Below, one piece after another: positions 42,743 through 51,860 of a stretch of DNA of 64,000 nt. The notes beneath the pieces are model-generated. The model ran no database searches. It saw nothing but the letters and a program-made list of their open reading frames with translations, and was not told the DNA's origin. The translations under genes and the position numbers were made by a program. The stretch is from Candidatus Bipolaricaulis sibiricus (GTDB taxonomy: Bacteria > Bipolaricaulota > Bipolaricaulia > Bipolaricaulales > Bipolaricaulaceae), in assembly GCA_004102645.1 (NCBI GenBank), contig CP034928.1, positions 868,001-932,000 of the forward strand, read 5' to 3'. Position 1 is the first letter of the stretch. The number at the start of each line of letters is the position of its first letter.

Positions 42743-43486
42743 ATGCTTGTTGATCGACTTGATCAGTACTTCCAGCGCGAGGAGCGGACCCGACCCCGGG
42801 ACTACTTCTACGTGAGCGAGGTCGGCAAGTGCCCGCGCCAGATCTACTACTCGATCAAGGGCTTCCCCCGCCCACCGCTCGATGGCCTCACCGCACGCAA
42901 GCTCGCGGTGGGCGACGACGCTCACAAGCGCCTCGTCCAAGCCCTGTACGGGATGGGGATCGTCGTGGCTGCGGAGGCGCCAATCCCCCCGGGGAACCTG
43001 TTCCACGGCCGGTGTGACGTGATCGTGTCCCTCGACGGCAGGAACTACGTCGTCGAGATCAAGACCGCCCATCCGTACAGCTTCAATCAAATGGCCTCCG
43101 GGCCGCGCCGCGACCACTACCTCCAGCTTCAGCTCTACCTGCACTACTTCGGGATCCCTCAGGGGATCGTGCTCGCCGAGAACAAGGCGACCCAGGAGCT
43201 ACGGGAGTTCGTGGTGCCCCTCGACGGGGACGAGGTCGGACGCGTCCTCCGATCCTTCGAGCGCCTGCACGGCACGATCTTCGTCGCGGGGAAGCTCCCG
43301 CCCGTTCCGGGTTCCGAGGAGAAGCGGGACTGGGAGTTCGACCAGTGTCGCTACTGCCCGTACGTCGCGTTCTGCAGGGAGGACGTGGAGGAACTGCCAG
43401 GCGGGCTCCCTCCGGAGGAGCCGGAAACCGTCCCCGCGCCCGCCGCTGAAGACCGTCGCTTCACCCTGTTCGACGAGCTCACCTGA
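42743..43486 (+). CDS. Cas4-like PD-(D/E)XK nuclease with a probable Fe-S cluster
   Basis: 247 residues. RecB-type nuclease core: GRCDVIVSLDGRNYVVEIKT (Asp, Glu-x-Lys; near base 43008). One Cys near the N-terminus (GKCPRQIYYS, about 32) and three at the C-terminus (CRYCPYVAFC, near base 43350) match the four-Cys 4Fe-4S arrangement of Cas4 and AddB nucleases. It is not part of the CRISPR locus 11 kb away, which has its own cas4. Such solo Cas4-like proteins may act in repair or be remnants of mobile elements. A C-terminal Pro/Glu-rich tail is unconserved. Confidence 0.85.
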   Translation: MLVDRLDQYFQREERTRPRDYFYVSEVGKCPRQIYYSIKGFPRPPLDGLTARKLAVGDDAHKRLVQALYGMGIVVAAEAPIPPGNLFHGRCDVIVSLDGRNYVVEIKTAHPYSFNQMASGPRRDHYLQLQLYLHYFGIPQGIVLAENKATQELREFVVPLDGDEVGRVLRSFERLHGTIFVAGKLPPVPGSEEKRDWEFDQCRYCPYVAFCREDVEELPGGLPPEEPETVPAPAAEDRRFTLFDELT

Positions 43487-43561
43487 CAGCTCCTGTGAGG
43501 ATACGACGGGGATAGGTTCCGCGGGTCCCCGTGCCGCCGGAGGAAACACTTCGCTGACCCG

Positions 43562-44749
43562 TCACCCGTCGCCCGCTACGCCCTTTCCCTCTCGCTCCGG
43601 TTCCCTCAAGCCCGCCGCGAGGAGCGTGGCCGGGACGAGCAGAACGGTGAGCAGCCCCAGGGCAACCTCGAGGCCCAGCTGATCTCCCAGGTAGCCCACA
43701 AGCCCAATGAGGAGCGAGCCCACACCCCACGCGAGGCCCAGCAAGACGCCCGACACGAGGCCCCGTTGCTCGGGCACGAGCTCCTGCCCGAACACGACGG
43801 ACACCGGGATCGAGGCGATGAGCACCGCCCCAGCCAAGGCGAGGAACAGGAACGACAGCCACCCGTCGGTGAGCAGGAACAGGTAGAACAGCGGCAGCGC
43901 CGAGGCGACCGAGCCCACGATGATCGTCTTCCGTCCGAACCGGTCGGAAAGCCGCCCGCCCACGAGGTCACCCACGACCCCGGACAACGAGTACACGGTG
44001 AGGGCGAGGCTGGCCACGGTCAGCGACGCCCCCCGTCGGGTCCACAGGACGGCGAGGAACGTGTAGTAGGACATGCTCACGAACTCCCGCAGGACCCCGA
44101 TGCTCCACAGCCGCACGACCTGGCCCGCGTGGGGGTGGCTGCGGAGGCGAGGGCGGTCGCGCTTCTCTCGTCGTGCCTCCCGTGGCACGACGCGGACCAG
44201 CAGGAGCACGAACGCCCATGCCGGGAGGAGGAGCACCGGGGTGAACGAGAGCCCGAGGTTCCCCGCTACGCCGGCGATCAGGAGCGGCCCGAGCGCTGCT
44301 CCCAACGTCCCTCCGGCCGAGAAGAGGGCCATCGACATCCCCCGGCGGCCGTCGCCCCCCGCGACGAGAGAGGCGCCAGCCGGATGAAACGCGGCCGTGC
44401 CCAGGCCCGCCGCGACAAGGGCCACCGCCACGGCCCAGTACGTGGGGAGAACCCCAAGGAGGCTCATCGCGGTGCAGGTGACGGCCGGGCCCAAGACGAC
44501 GAGCCACCGCGCCCCGGCGCGGTCGGCGAGCGCCCCCAGGGGGAGCTGGCCGAACGAGGCCACCGCCGATCGGAACGAGGAGAGGAGCCCCGCGGCCGCG
44601 AGGGACATCCCGAACCGCGAGATGAGAAGAGGAAGAAGGGCCGAGAGGAACGCCCCGTACCCGTCGTTCAGCCCGTGGCCCAGCGAGAGCGGCCACACGG
44701 CCGGCCGCCGCGCTGTGGGCCGCCCGCGGTGTGCGGCGTTCATCCCCAT
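43562..44749 (-). CDS. MFS transporter, Fsr (fosmidomycin-resistance)-like
   Basis: 395 residues with about twelve hydrophobic helices. HGLNDGYGAFLSALLPLL near the N-terminus (residues 24-41) is the typical start of the FsrA/YnfM-type MFS branch, and GALADRAGAR and GGRLSDRFGRK are the cytoplasmic loop 2-3 and 8-9 motifs. It is a proton-coupled efflux system for small organic compounds; the substrate is unknown. Met 1 at 44749, or Met 3 at 44743. It sits between the nuclease and the molybdenum hydroxylase and may or may not belong to the catabolic island. Confidence 0.88.
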   Translation of the reverse strand: MGMNAAHRGRPTARRPAVWPLSLGHGLNDGYGAFLSALLPLLISRFGMSLAAAGLLSSFRSAVASFGQLPLGALADRAGARWLVVLGPAVTCTAMSLLGVLPTYWAVAVALVAAGLGTAAFHPAGASLVAGGDGRRGMSMALFSAGGTLGAALGPLLIAGVAGNLGLSFTPVLLLPAWAFVLLLVRVVPREARREKRDRPRLRSHPHAGQVVRLWSIGVLREFVSMSYYTFLAVLWTRRGASLTVASLALTVYSLSGVVGDLVGGRLSDRFGRKTIIVGSVASALPLFYLFLLTDGWLSFLFLALAGAVLIASIPVSVVFGQELVPEQRGLVSGVLLGLAWGVGSLLIGLVGYLGDQLGLEVALGLLTVLLVPATLLAAGLREPEREGKGVAGDG

Positions 44750-44966
44750 CGTGCCGCGTCACCGCCGCGGGCGCCGCGGTCGCAGCGCAGACCCTGGGGA
44801 GGGAAACAGCGCGTTCCTGAAGGGATCGAGGTTGTCAGGGCTGGACCCACCGAGAAGAGAGCGCTGCCTCCGCGGGGGCGCGGCGTGCTCGGCAAGCTCT
44901 CCAGCAACACGAGGCTGCCCGAACGGTCGACGCCTGGAAGCACTGCAGGAACTGCAGCCTGAGGGG

Positions 44967-47291
44967 TCAAGCGTTCTTCGCCACCAAGTTGAGCACGCGT
45001 TCGGGGATCGCCGGGTAGGCGCGCAGGCGGTTCCCCGTCGCAGCGGAGACGGCGTTCGCCACCGCGGCGTGGGACGCCATGAGCGGGACCTCGCCCAGAC
45101 CCTTGGCCCCGAACGGCCCGCCCGAGTAGGGGGCCTCGACGAACTCCACCGCCACCTCGGCCGGCATGTCGAGCGACGTCGGGATGTGGTAGGCGGTGAA
45201 CGACGGGGAGAGGATCCGGCCGTCGCGCGCGGCGAGCTCCTCGGTGAGGGCGTACCCGATCCCCTGGGCGATCCCGCCCACCACCTGCCCCCGGGCAGTG
45301 GCGGGGTTGACGATCTTTCCCGAGTCGTGCACGGCCCAGAACCGCTCCACGTGGGCCTCCCCGGTGAGGAGGTCGACCTCCACGAGGGCGACGTGGCAGG
45401 CGAACGCGTACACAAAGTACGCGTTCCCGAGCCCGGTGGCGGGGTCCCAGTCCACGGGGCGTCCCTCGGCCCACCCTGTGGCTCCCATGTCCCAGTTGTG
45501 GACCCACATCCACCGCGCGACCTCGGCGATGTCCACCTCCCGGGGGGGATCCCCCGGGATGCAGAACAGGCGGCCCTCAAGCGTAAACGAGGGGCACCGG
45601 AACATCTCCCGCACCGCGTCCTCGATCCGCGCCCGCAGCTTCGTCGCCGCGTCGAGGACCGCCATCCCCTGGACGGTCGTCGTGCGCGAGGCCACGGTGG
45701 GCCCAGAGTCGGGCACCCGCGACGAGTCCACGGGGGCCACCTGGACGAGGCCGACGGGGAGACCGAGGCCGTCGGCAGCGATCTGGGAGAGGACGGCGAT
45801 TGCTCCCTGGCCCATCTCGGTCGTCCCCACAGCGAGGCTCACCGACCCGTCGGCCTCGATCTTCAGGTACGCTCCCGCCTTGTCGAGGAGCGGCGCCTTG
45901 GCCCCCATCCCCACCCCGTACATCACGGTCGAGACCCCGAGGCCCCGGCGCCGGAACCGCTCCCGCGCGTTGAACGCCGTCACCTCGGCCTGCGCCTCCT
46001 CCCACCGGGCGAGCTCCCATGCCTTCGCGATGCACGCCCCGAGCCCCACCGACTCGGTCAGGACCTGGTCCGTGCACGTGCGGTCGCCCTCCCGGAGGGC
46101 GTTCTTCTCCCGGAGCGCGAGGGGATCCATCCCCAGCTTCCGAGCGAGCTCGTCCATCTGCGACTCGTGGGCGAAGATGACCTGGGGGGACCCGAACCCA
46201 CGGAACGCTCCGCAGGGGACGGTATTCGTGGCCACGGAGTAGGCGTCCACCTTCACGTGGGGGATCCGGTACGGCCCCGCGGCGTGCACGAGCCCCCGCC
46301 AGAGGACGGCACTCGACAGGGTCTGGTACGCGCCGGCGTTGTAGTAGAACTCGATCTCGACCGCGGTCAGCGTCCCGTCCCGCTTGGCGCCCGTCCGGTA
46401 CCGGATGATTCCGGGGTGGCGTTTGGAGGTGGTGGCGATGTCCTCGGCTCGGTCGAGAACGAGCTTGGCCGGCCGGCGAAGCTTGCAGGCGACCACCGCG
46501 GCCAGGGCCGCGAGGTGGCTCGGCACGTCCTCCTTCCCCCCGAACCCGCCGCCGGTGGCGGTCTGGACGATTCGGACCCGGGCCAGGGGTAGGCCCAAGG
46601 CGCACGCCACCGCGTTCTGAACGTAGAACGGGCACTGGAGGGTCCCGTACACGGTCATCCCCCTGTCCTCGGGGACGGCGATCACCCCCTGCGGCTCCAG
46701 GTACGCGTGCTCCTGGTACCCGACCTCGTACTCCCCCTCCACGACCACGTCCGCCACCGCAAAGCCCTTCCTGACGTCGCCTTTGCGGACCACCATGCGG
46801 TCGAACACGTTGCCCGCAGCGGCAGCGGTGGGGCGGGCGACCTGGGGCGCGCCCGGGCCGAGCGCCCCCCGGGGGTCGAACACGGCGGGGAGGTCCTCGT
46901 AGTCAACTCGTGCTCGGGCTGCCGCGGCCTCCGCCTCCTCCCGCGTCTCCGCCGCCACGAGGGCGACCGGTTCTCCCACGTAGCGGACGATCCCATCGGA
47001 GAGGACCGGCATGTCGCGGTGGATGACCGGGACGACGTTCTCTCCGGGGACGTCCCGCGCGGTGACGGCCCCCACCACGCCCGGGGCGGCTTCCGCCTTC
47101 GAGAGGTCGAGGCCCCGGATCCGGGCATGGGGACGCTCGGAGCGGATCGCCTTCACGTGGACCATCCCCGCGAACGCGAGGTCGTCCGCGTACCGCGCCT
47201 CGCCCCGCACCTTGGCCTCGGCATCGGGCCGGACGATGGGGGTTCCCACGGCTCCTCCGGCGCGGTCGACCCCGGTGACTGGTCGGTTCAT
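44967..47291 (-). CDS. Xanthine-dehydrogenase-type molybdenum hydroxylase, large subunit
   Basis: 774 residues. N-terminal Ald_Xan_dh_C domain (GEARYADDLAFAGMVHVKAIRSE), then the molybdopterin-binding domain with TGGGFGGKED (near base 46545), GAFRGFGSPQ, TTEMGQGA and the C-terminal GAKGLGEVPLM with the catalytic Glu. It hydroxylates purines or other N-heterocycles using water. The FAD and 2Fe-2S subunits normally paired with it are not in the window. GGGAGG lies before the ATG, and TACAAT (47316-47311, minus strand) is a plausible -10 box. XdhC at 33946 is its likely maturation factor. Confidence 0.93.
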   Translation of the reverse strand: MNRPVTGVDRAGGAVGTPIVRPDAEAKVRGEARYADDLAFAGMVHVKAIRSERPHARIRGLDLSKAEAAPGVVGAVTARDVPGENVVPVIHRDMPVLSDGIVRYVGEPVALVAAETREEAEAAAARARVDYEDLPAVFDPRGALGPGAPQVARPTAAAAGNVFDRMVVRKGDVRKGFAVADVVVEGEYEVGYQEHAYLEPQGVIAVPEDRGMTVYGTLQCPFYVQNAVACALGLPLARVRIVQTATGGGFGGKEDVPSHLAALAAVVACKLRRPAKLVLDRAEDIATTSKRHPGIIRYRTGAKRDGTLTAVEIEFYYNAGAYQTLSSAVLWRGLVHAAGPYRIPHVKVDAYSVATNTVPCGAFRGFGSPQVIFAHESQMDELARKLGMDPLALREKNALREGDRTCTDQVLTESVGLGACIAKAWELARWEEAQAEVTAFNARERFRRRGLGVSTVMYGVGMGAKAPLLDKAGAYLKIEADGSVSLAVGTTEMGQGAIAVLSQIAADGLGLPVGLVQVAPVDSSRVPDSGPTVASRTTTVQGMAVLDAATKLRARIEDAVREMFRCPSFTLEGRLFCIPGDPPREVDIAEVARWMWVHNWDMGATGWAEGRPVDWDPATGLGNAYFVYAFACHVALVEVDLLTGEAHVERFWAVHDSGKIVNPATARGQVVGGIAQGIGYALTEELAARDGRILSPSFTAYHIPTSLDMPAEVAVEFVEAPYSGGPFGAKGLGEVPLMASHAAVANAVSAATGNRLRAYPAIPERVLNLVAKNA

Positions 47292-47342
47292 TGGGCCTCC
47301 CTTGGCGGGGATTGTAGCCGCCCCTCCGGCCGGCGCAGGGGG

Positions 47343-47371
47343 TTGACAGCCCGCCGTCGTGGGGGGACGCT
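47343..47371 (+). promoter_or_regulatory. Possible promoter of the GH31 gene
   Basis: Consensus TTGACA (47343-47348), a 17-base spacer, but a weak -10 (GACGCT, 47366-47371). The ATG follows 8 bases later, the same geometry as the other leaderless candidates. Confidence 0.35.
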
Positions 47372-47379
47372 GGGGGGCG

Positions 47380-49506
47380 ATGCGGGTCGCGGGGTGGTTC
47401 GGATGGGGGCTGGTGGTGTTGGCCTTCCTGGGAGGGGAAGCGGTCGGGCGACCGCTCAGTGTCGCCGTCCGGCCCACCCCGCTCCGAATCGACTTCGCCC
47501 ACGGAGAGAGCGCGGTCGTCGCGCTCGCGGACAGTTCACGCTCAGCCCTCTACCTCAACGGGTGGGCGGGCCGGGTGTACCTCGTGGGCGTCCCCCACGT
47601 GGTCGAAGACGAAGACGGGACCCGACTCATCTATCGCACCTCTGACGGCCGCACGGCGCGCGTGGAGCTGAGGTCGGTCGAACAGGGCGCGATCCAGGTC
47701 CGGTTCGTCGTCGACGACAAGGCGCGTTGGGAGCGGCTGGGGGTCGCCCTGGAGGTCACCGCGGACGAGGGGTTCTACGGGCTCACCGAGCGCCCGGCCC
47801 CGGGGATCCTCCATGAGTTCTTCCCGCCCCGCATGGCGGGGTTCAACCTCCGCGGTCAACAGGTTTGGCTGTACGTCCTCCCCACCCACGCCCTCTACAG
47901 CCCGTTCTTCGTCTCCTCCCGCGGGTGGGGGCTCTATGTGGAGAGCTCGTGGCCGGGGACCTACCGGTTCGGCCGGGACGGGCGGGGACGCGCCATGCCC
48001 AGCCAGGTCACGATCGAGTACGAGGGCCCGGAACTCGTGTTCCGGGTCTTCGCTGGGGAGACGCCCCTCGAGGTGGTGGAGCGGTACAGCCGGACGGTGG
48101 GGACAACCGTCCTCCCCCCGGAGTGGGCGTTCGGGCCGTGGCGGTGGCGGGACGAGGTGTGGAACCACCCGACGTTCTTCGATGGGACGCCGAACACGAG
48201 CCCGTTCAACGCGATGGTTGTCGAGGACATCCTGATGATGGACGCCCTGGGGATCCCGTGCTCGGTGTACGTCCTCGACCGGCCGTGGGCAGGTGGCACG
48301 ATGGGCTATGGAGATCTCTCCTTCGATCCCGAGCGGTTCCCGAACGCCCCGGCGATGATCGCTTGGTTCAGGGAGCGGGGGGTTCAGCCGATCCTGTGGC
48401 TTGGGCCGTGGGTGCTCGACGACCTCCGCCGGGAGGCGATCGCCCTGGGGCACCACGTGCGGAAGCGGGTTCCCTACCCGCCCCGGGCGGCGCTCGTTGA
48501 CTTCACCTCGCCAGCGGCCACGGCGTGGTGGCAGAGGCTCCTCGTTCCCCTCCTCGACCTCGGGGTCGCCGGGTTCAAGCTCGACCGAGGGGACGAGGAC
48601 ACCCCGGACGGGATCCTGCTCGCGGGCGCCTTCGCCGATGGGACGAGCTACCGCGCGGGGCACAACGCCTACCCCCTGTGGTTCGCGCAGGCCGCGTACG
48701 GGGCGCTTCCGGACCCGGCGAACGCCCTCCTCTTCGTGCGCGCAGGGTGGGTCGGCACGTCGTCCTACGCCGTGGCGTGGGGCGGGGACCCGGCACCGAG
48801 CGCGTGGGGGTTGCGGAACTCGGTGATCGCCCTCCAGCGGGCGGCGGCGACCAACTTCCCGATCTGGGGCTCGGACACGGGCGGGTATACGGGCCGGCCG
48901 TTGCGGGAGGTCTTGGCCCGGTGGCTGGGGTTCTCCGCGTTCTGTCCCCTGATGGAGGTCGGGCCGACGGCGAACCTCGCCCCGTGGAGCTGGGCCCCGG
49001 ACGGCGTCCGCGCCCGGGTGGACGCTCGTGGGTACGGGTTCGCGCCCCTCTACGATGAGGAACTCGTGGCGATCTGGATCCTCTACGCGCGGCTCCACGA
49101 CGACCTCCGACCCTACACCTACGCCCAGGCGGTGGCGGCCCACGCGCGGGGTACGCCGATCGCCCGCCCGCTTGTGTTCGTCTATCCCGAGCGGCCGGAG
49201 TACGTGGACGTGTGGGAGACGTACCTGTTCGGGCCCGACCTCCTCGTGCGCCCGGTGTGGGAGCCGGGGGCGGGGTCGGTGGCGGTCCACGTCCCGCCCG
49301 GGGCGTGGGTCGATCTGTGGACAGGGGAGGAGGTCGTTGGTCCCGCGGTGGTGGAGGTGCCCGTTCCCCTCCACGTCGTCCCCGCCCTCGCCCGCGTGGG
49401 AAGCGAGGTCGCTGCCCTGAACCTGTCCGCCCGCTGGGCCACGGCCTGCGCGCTTGCCCAGTCTGAGCCCGACCTTGCGTCCCTGGTCCGAGAAGGACGG
49501 TGGTGA
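47380..49506 (+). CDS. Exported glycoside hydrolase family 31 (alpha-glucosidase/xylosidase type)
   Basis: 708 residues. Signal peptide (about 1-25), N-terminal beta-sandwich with GFYGLTERP (about 131-139), and a TIM barrel with the nucleophile Asp in GVAGFKLDRGDED (near base 48580). The acid/base Asp is in AVAWGGD (near base 48790), and WGSDTGGYTG follows. C-terminal beta domains begin near LVFVYPERPEY. GH31 enzymes cleave alpha-linked gluco- or xylo-oligosaccharides with retention. It is likely periplasmic or surface bound. The linked sugar is not readable from the motifs. The next gene begins 4 bases after its stop. Confidence 0.92.
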   Translation: MRVAGWFGWGLVVLAFLGGEAVGRPLSVAVRPTPLRIDFAHGESAVVALADSSRSALYLNGWAGRVYLVGVPHVVEDEDGTRLIYRTSDGRTARVELRSVEQGAIQVRFVVDDKARWERLGVALEVTADEGFYGLTERPAPGILHEFFPPRMAGFNLRGQQVWLYVLPTHALYSPFFVSSRGWGLYVESSWPGTYRFGRDGRGRAMPSQVTIEYEGPELVFRVFAGETPLEVVERYSRTVGTTVLPPEWAFGPWRWRDEVWNHPTFFDGTPNTSPFNAMVVEDILMMDALGIPCSVYVLDRPWAGGTMGYGDLSFDPERFPNAPAMIAWFRERGVQPILWLGPWVLDDLRREAIALGHHVRKRVPYPPRAALVDFTSPAATAWWQRLLVPLLDLGVAGFKLDRGDEDTPDGILLAGAFADGTSYRAGHNAYPLWFAQAAYGALPDPANALLFVRAGWVGTSSYAVAWGGDPAPSAWGLRNSVIALQRAAATNFPIWGSDTGGYTGRPLREVLARWLGFSAFCPLMEVGPTANLAPWSWAPDGVRARVDARGYGFAPLYDEELVAIWILYARLHDDLRPYTYAQAVAAHARGTPIARPLVFVYPERPEYVDVWETYLFGPDLLVRPVWEPGAGSVAVHVPPGAWVDLWTGEEVVGPAVVEVPVPLHVVPALARVGSEVAALNLSARWATACALAQSEPDLASLVREGRW

Positions 49507-49510
49507 CCCG

Positions 49511-50029
49511 ATGCCGGATCGGTCCGCGCTTGAGGATCTCCCGCCCGAGGCGCTGGTCGGCCTCGTCGAGGATGGGGCCAAGAACTGGCTCGCCATGGAT
49601 GGCCTCTGGTTCCTGGCGGTCGAGGAGCGGTTCGGCCTCGACACGGCGATCGAGCTCGACCGCGCGGTGTGGGAGAAGTTCTCCCCGCTCGAGGCCCGCC
49701 GGATCATGAAGCGCCGGGGGATCGCCCCCGGCGGGGGGCTGCCCGCGTTGGCCGAGGCGCTCCGCTTCCGGCTCTACGCGCGGCTGAACGATCAGGAGAT
49801 CCGCTGGACGGAGCGGGGCACGCTCGTCCTGGAGATGAAGGCGTGCCGGGTCCACGAGGCGCGGAACCGCGATCGCCGGCCCCCCTTCCCGTGCCGCGCG
49901 GTGGGCCTGGTCGAGTACGGCGCGTTCGCCCGGGCAGTCGACGAGCGGATCGCAGTCCAGTGCCGCGGCTGCCCTCCCGAGCGGCCCGCGGGCGCGTGGT
50001 GCGCGTGGGAGTTCTCCATACGCCCGTGA
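49511..50029 (+). CDS. DUF6125-like protein of unknown function
   Basis: 172 residues. Conserved-looking features: NWLAMDGLWFLAVEERFGLDTAIELD near the N-terminus, MKACRVHEARNR in the middle, and a C-terminal Cys cluster (FPCRAVG, QCRGCPPE, WCAWEF) that could bind zinc or iron. This layout resembles DUF6125 / amino-thiazoline-carboxylate-hydrolase-like proteins found in anaerobes. Cytosolic, no signal. It starts 4 bases after the GH31 stop, so it is probably in the same transcript, though no functional link is obvious. Confidence 0.7.
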   Translation: MPDRSALEDLPPEALVGLVEDGAKNWLAMDGLWFLAVEERFGLDTAIELDRAVWEKFSPLEARRIMKRRGIAPGGGLPALAEALRFRLYARLNDQEIRWTERGTLVLEMKACRVHEARNRDRRPPFPCRAVGLVEYGAFARAVDERIAVQCRGCPPERPAGAWCAWEFSIRP

Positions 50030-50085
50030 TCCGTGGTCCGTGGTCCGTTGTCCGCAGACCGGTGTCCGGAGTTCGTAAGCCGTCA
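50028..50085. repeat. Intergenic repeat of the GGATCACGG / CCGTGGTCCG family (copy 4)
   Basis: GATCCGTGGTCCGTGGTCCG, then TTGTCCGCAGACCGGTGTCCGG and GCCGTCATCCGCGAG; fills the gap between the convergent DUF6125-like gene and clpP. The clearest tandem copy (GTCCGTG repeats). Confidence 0.65.
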
Positions 50086-50110
50086 TCCGCGAGCTGGGAC
50101 CGGCTCTTGA

Positions 50111-50740
50111 CTACCGGCGGGGCTGGATGATCTCGTCGACGATCCCGTACGCCTTCGCTTCCTCGGCGCTCATCCAGAAGTCCCGGTCCGTGTCCTTCTC
50201 GATCTTTTCCTTGGGCTGGCCGGTGTGTTTGGCGAGGATCTCGTTCACCCGGTCGCGGGTTTTCATGATCTCGTCGGCGTAGATCTTCAGGTCGACGGCC
50301 TGCCCGCCGACGCCCGACACCCACGGCTGGTGAATGAGAATCTTCGAGTTGGGGAGGGAGAACCGCTTGCCCTTCGCCCCTCCGGCGAGGATGAGGGCCG
50401 CCGCGGACGCGGCCACGCCCACGCAGATCGTGCGCACAGCGCACTTCGTGGTCTGCATCGTGTCGTAGATCGCCAGCGCTGCCGACACGTCGCCGCCGGG
50501 GCTGTTGATGTAGAGCTGGATGTCCTTGTCCGGGTCCTCCGCCTCAAGGCTCAGCAGTTGGGACACGATCCATTCGGCGCCGACGTACTGCATGACCCGG
50601 CCCGGAGCGCCGGTGATGATGGTTCCGGACAGAAAGATGATCCGGTCGGCGAACAGACGAGCCAGCACCTGATCGTAGTACGACATCAGGCGTTCCTGCT
50701 CGGTGAACCGCTGCAGTTTCATCCCGTCTTCGGTGGTCAT
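50111..50740 (-). CDS. clpP: ATP-dependent Clp protease proteolytic subunit
   Basis: 209 residues. The catalytic triad is visible: Ser in [14 protein letters not shown] (about 112), His in LIHQPW (about 137) and Asp in [10 protein letters not shown] (about 187). INSPGGDV (about 78-85) forms the oxyanion loop. ClpP degrades proteins delivered by ClpX or ClpA. The usual GMAASMG reads GVAASAA here; the Met next to the Ser is lost, which is uncommon but tolerated. Coupled by ATGA to the trigger-factor gene, the same tig-clpP order as in E. coli; no clpX in the window. Confidence 0.96.
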   Translation of the reverse strand: MTTEDGMKLQRFTEQERLMSYYDQVLARLFADRIIFLSGTIITGAPGRVMQYVGAEWIVSQLLSLEAEDPDKDIQLYINSPGGDVSAALAIYDTMQTTKCAVRTICVGVAASAAALILAGGAKGKRFSLPNSKILIHQPWVSGVGGQAVDLKIYADEIMKTRDRVNEILAKHTGQPKEKIEKDTDRDFWMSAEEAKAYGIVDEIIQPRR

Positions 50741-51840
50741 CCGTTCCTCCTCGCGTGGGCAATGATCCAGTCAGCGGCCTGCTCCAGGAGGAGCGAAGCT
50801 CGCACGGCAGCTTCATCGCGGTCGCGTCCCTCGGTGCGTCTCCGTACCTCATCTTCATCGGGGCGGAGGCCCTTTGCCTCGGCCAGGCGCTGGGCGACGA
50901 TCTCCCGGCGCAGCTTGCGGCGAACTGCCCCCTCCAGTTGCGGTTTCTGACCAGGACCAAGCCGCAGCTCCCTCATCTCGTCCGCCACGGATTCTGCGAG
51001 GAGCGAAGGCGGCACCTCCACCTGGAGGGCATCGGCTGCGGCGTCGAGCGCTGCCAGTCTCCACGCGGTCTTCCGGCGTGCTTCCGCCACGCGGTGGAGC
51101 TCCTCGCGGACCGCAGCGGCGAATGCATCCCACGAGCTGTGTCCGTAGTGCCTGGCTGTCTCGTCAGGCGTGGGCAGGACAACCCGGTAGACCCCGGTGA
51201 CGGCGAACGCCTCCGACTGCCCGCTCTCATCGGTGAGCACAACTCGCGCTCCCGCTGTAGCTCCCAGGAGCTGCTTCCCGATCGGCCGCGTCGCAGTTGC
51301 TTCTCCCTCCCAGTCCCGCCCTGCGCGCTCCAGACGGACCACGTCGCCTTCCTGGGCAGGGCCGCCGCGGGGTTCGAGTACGGCAACGTCGCGCCTCAAC
51401 CCAGCGAGCACGCCCTCGACTTCCTCATCGGTGATCGACGCGGCAGGGGGCTCAGGAACGTCCACGGCCAGCTCATCCGGAATCGTCACCTCGGGGAGGA
51501 CCGCGAACCTCGCCCGGAATGCGAGGCGTCTTCCGCTGTCGAATGCCGTCGTCTCGACGGTGGGGGTCGACACGGGATGGAGTCCCAACTCGCTCAGCGC
51601 GCGGGTCAACCATTCCTGGATCAGGTCGTCCTTCAGATCGTGGATGAACTCGTCCTCCCCGTACTGGCGACGGACGAGGTGCTCAGGAGCCCGCCCAGGA
51701 CGGAATCCCGGGACGTTCAGGCGCGCACGGGCAAGCGCGAGCAGATCCTGTTCTTTCTTCCGAATCGCCTCGGCCGGAACCTCGACCGAGAGCACGACTT
51801 CGCTCCCCGCGCGTTCAACATGGAATCCCTGTTCTGTCAC
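50737..51840 (-). CDS. tig: Trigger factor
   Basis: 367 residues. The ribosome-binding signature [14 protein letters not shown] (about 42-55) is followed by a PPIase (FKBP-like) domain (about 150-235) and a helical C-terminal chaperone domain. It is somewhat shorter than the usual 430 residues, mainly in the C-terminal arms. It binds nascent chains at the ribosome exit. The start is GTG 51840: TATAAT (51855-51850, minus strand) lies 9 bases upstream, another near-leaderless arrangement. Followed by clpP with overlap. Confidence 0.93.
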   Translation of the reverse strand: MTEQGFHVERAGSEVVLSVEVPAEAIRKKEQDLLALARARLNVPGFRPGRAPEHLVRRQYGEDEFIHDLKDDLIQEWLTRALSELGLHPVSTPTVETTAFDSGRRLAFRARFAVLPEVTIPDELAVDVPEPPAASITDEEVEGVLAGLRRDVAVLEPRGGPAQEGDVVRLERAGRDWEGEATATRPIGKQLLGATAGARVVLTDESGQSEAFAVTGVYRVVLPTPDETARHYGHSSWDAFAAAVREELHRVAEARRKTAWRLAALDAAADALQVEVPPSLLAESVADEMRELRLGPGQKPQLEGAVRRKLRREIVAQRLAEAKGLRPDEDEVRRRTEGRDRDEAAVRASLLLEQAADWIIAHARRNG

Positions 51841-51849
51841 GGCGCCGCG

Positions 51850-51855
51850 ATTATA
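51850..51855 (-). promoter_or_regulatory. -10 box of tig-clpP
   Basis: TATAAT on the minus strand, 9 bases before the GTG start. No good -35 box at the normal distance. Confidence 0.45.
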
Positions 51856-51860
51856 GCCGG

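Noticed and set aside
44750-44966. tRNA or small gene between the MFS and molybdenum hydroxylase genes
   Set aside because: No cloverleaf, no T-loop GGTTCRA sequence and no credible ORF; only a weak CTGCAG-GAA-CTGCAG repeat.
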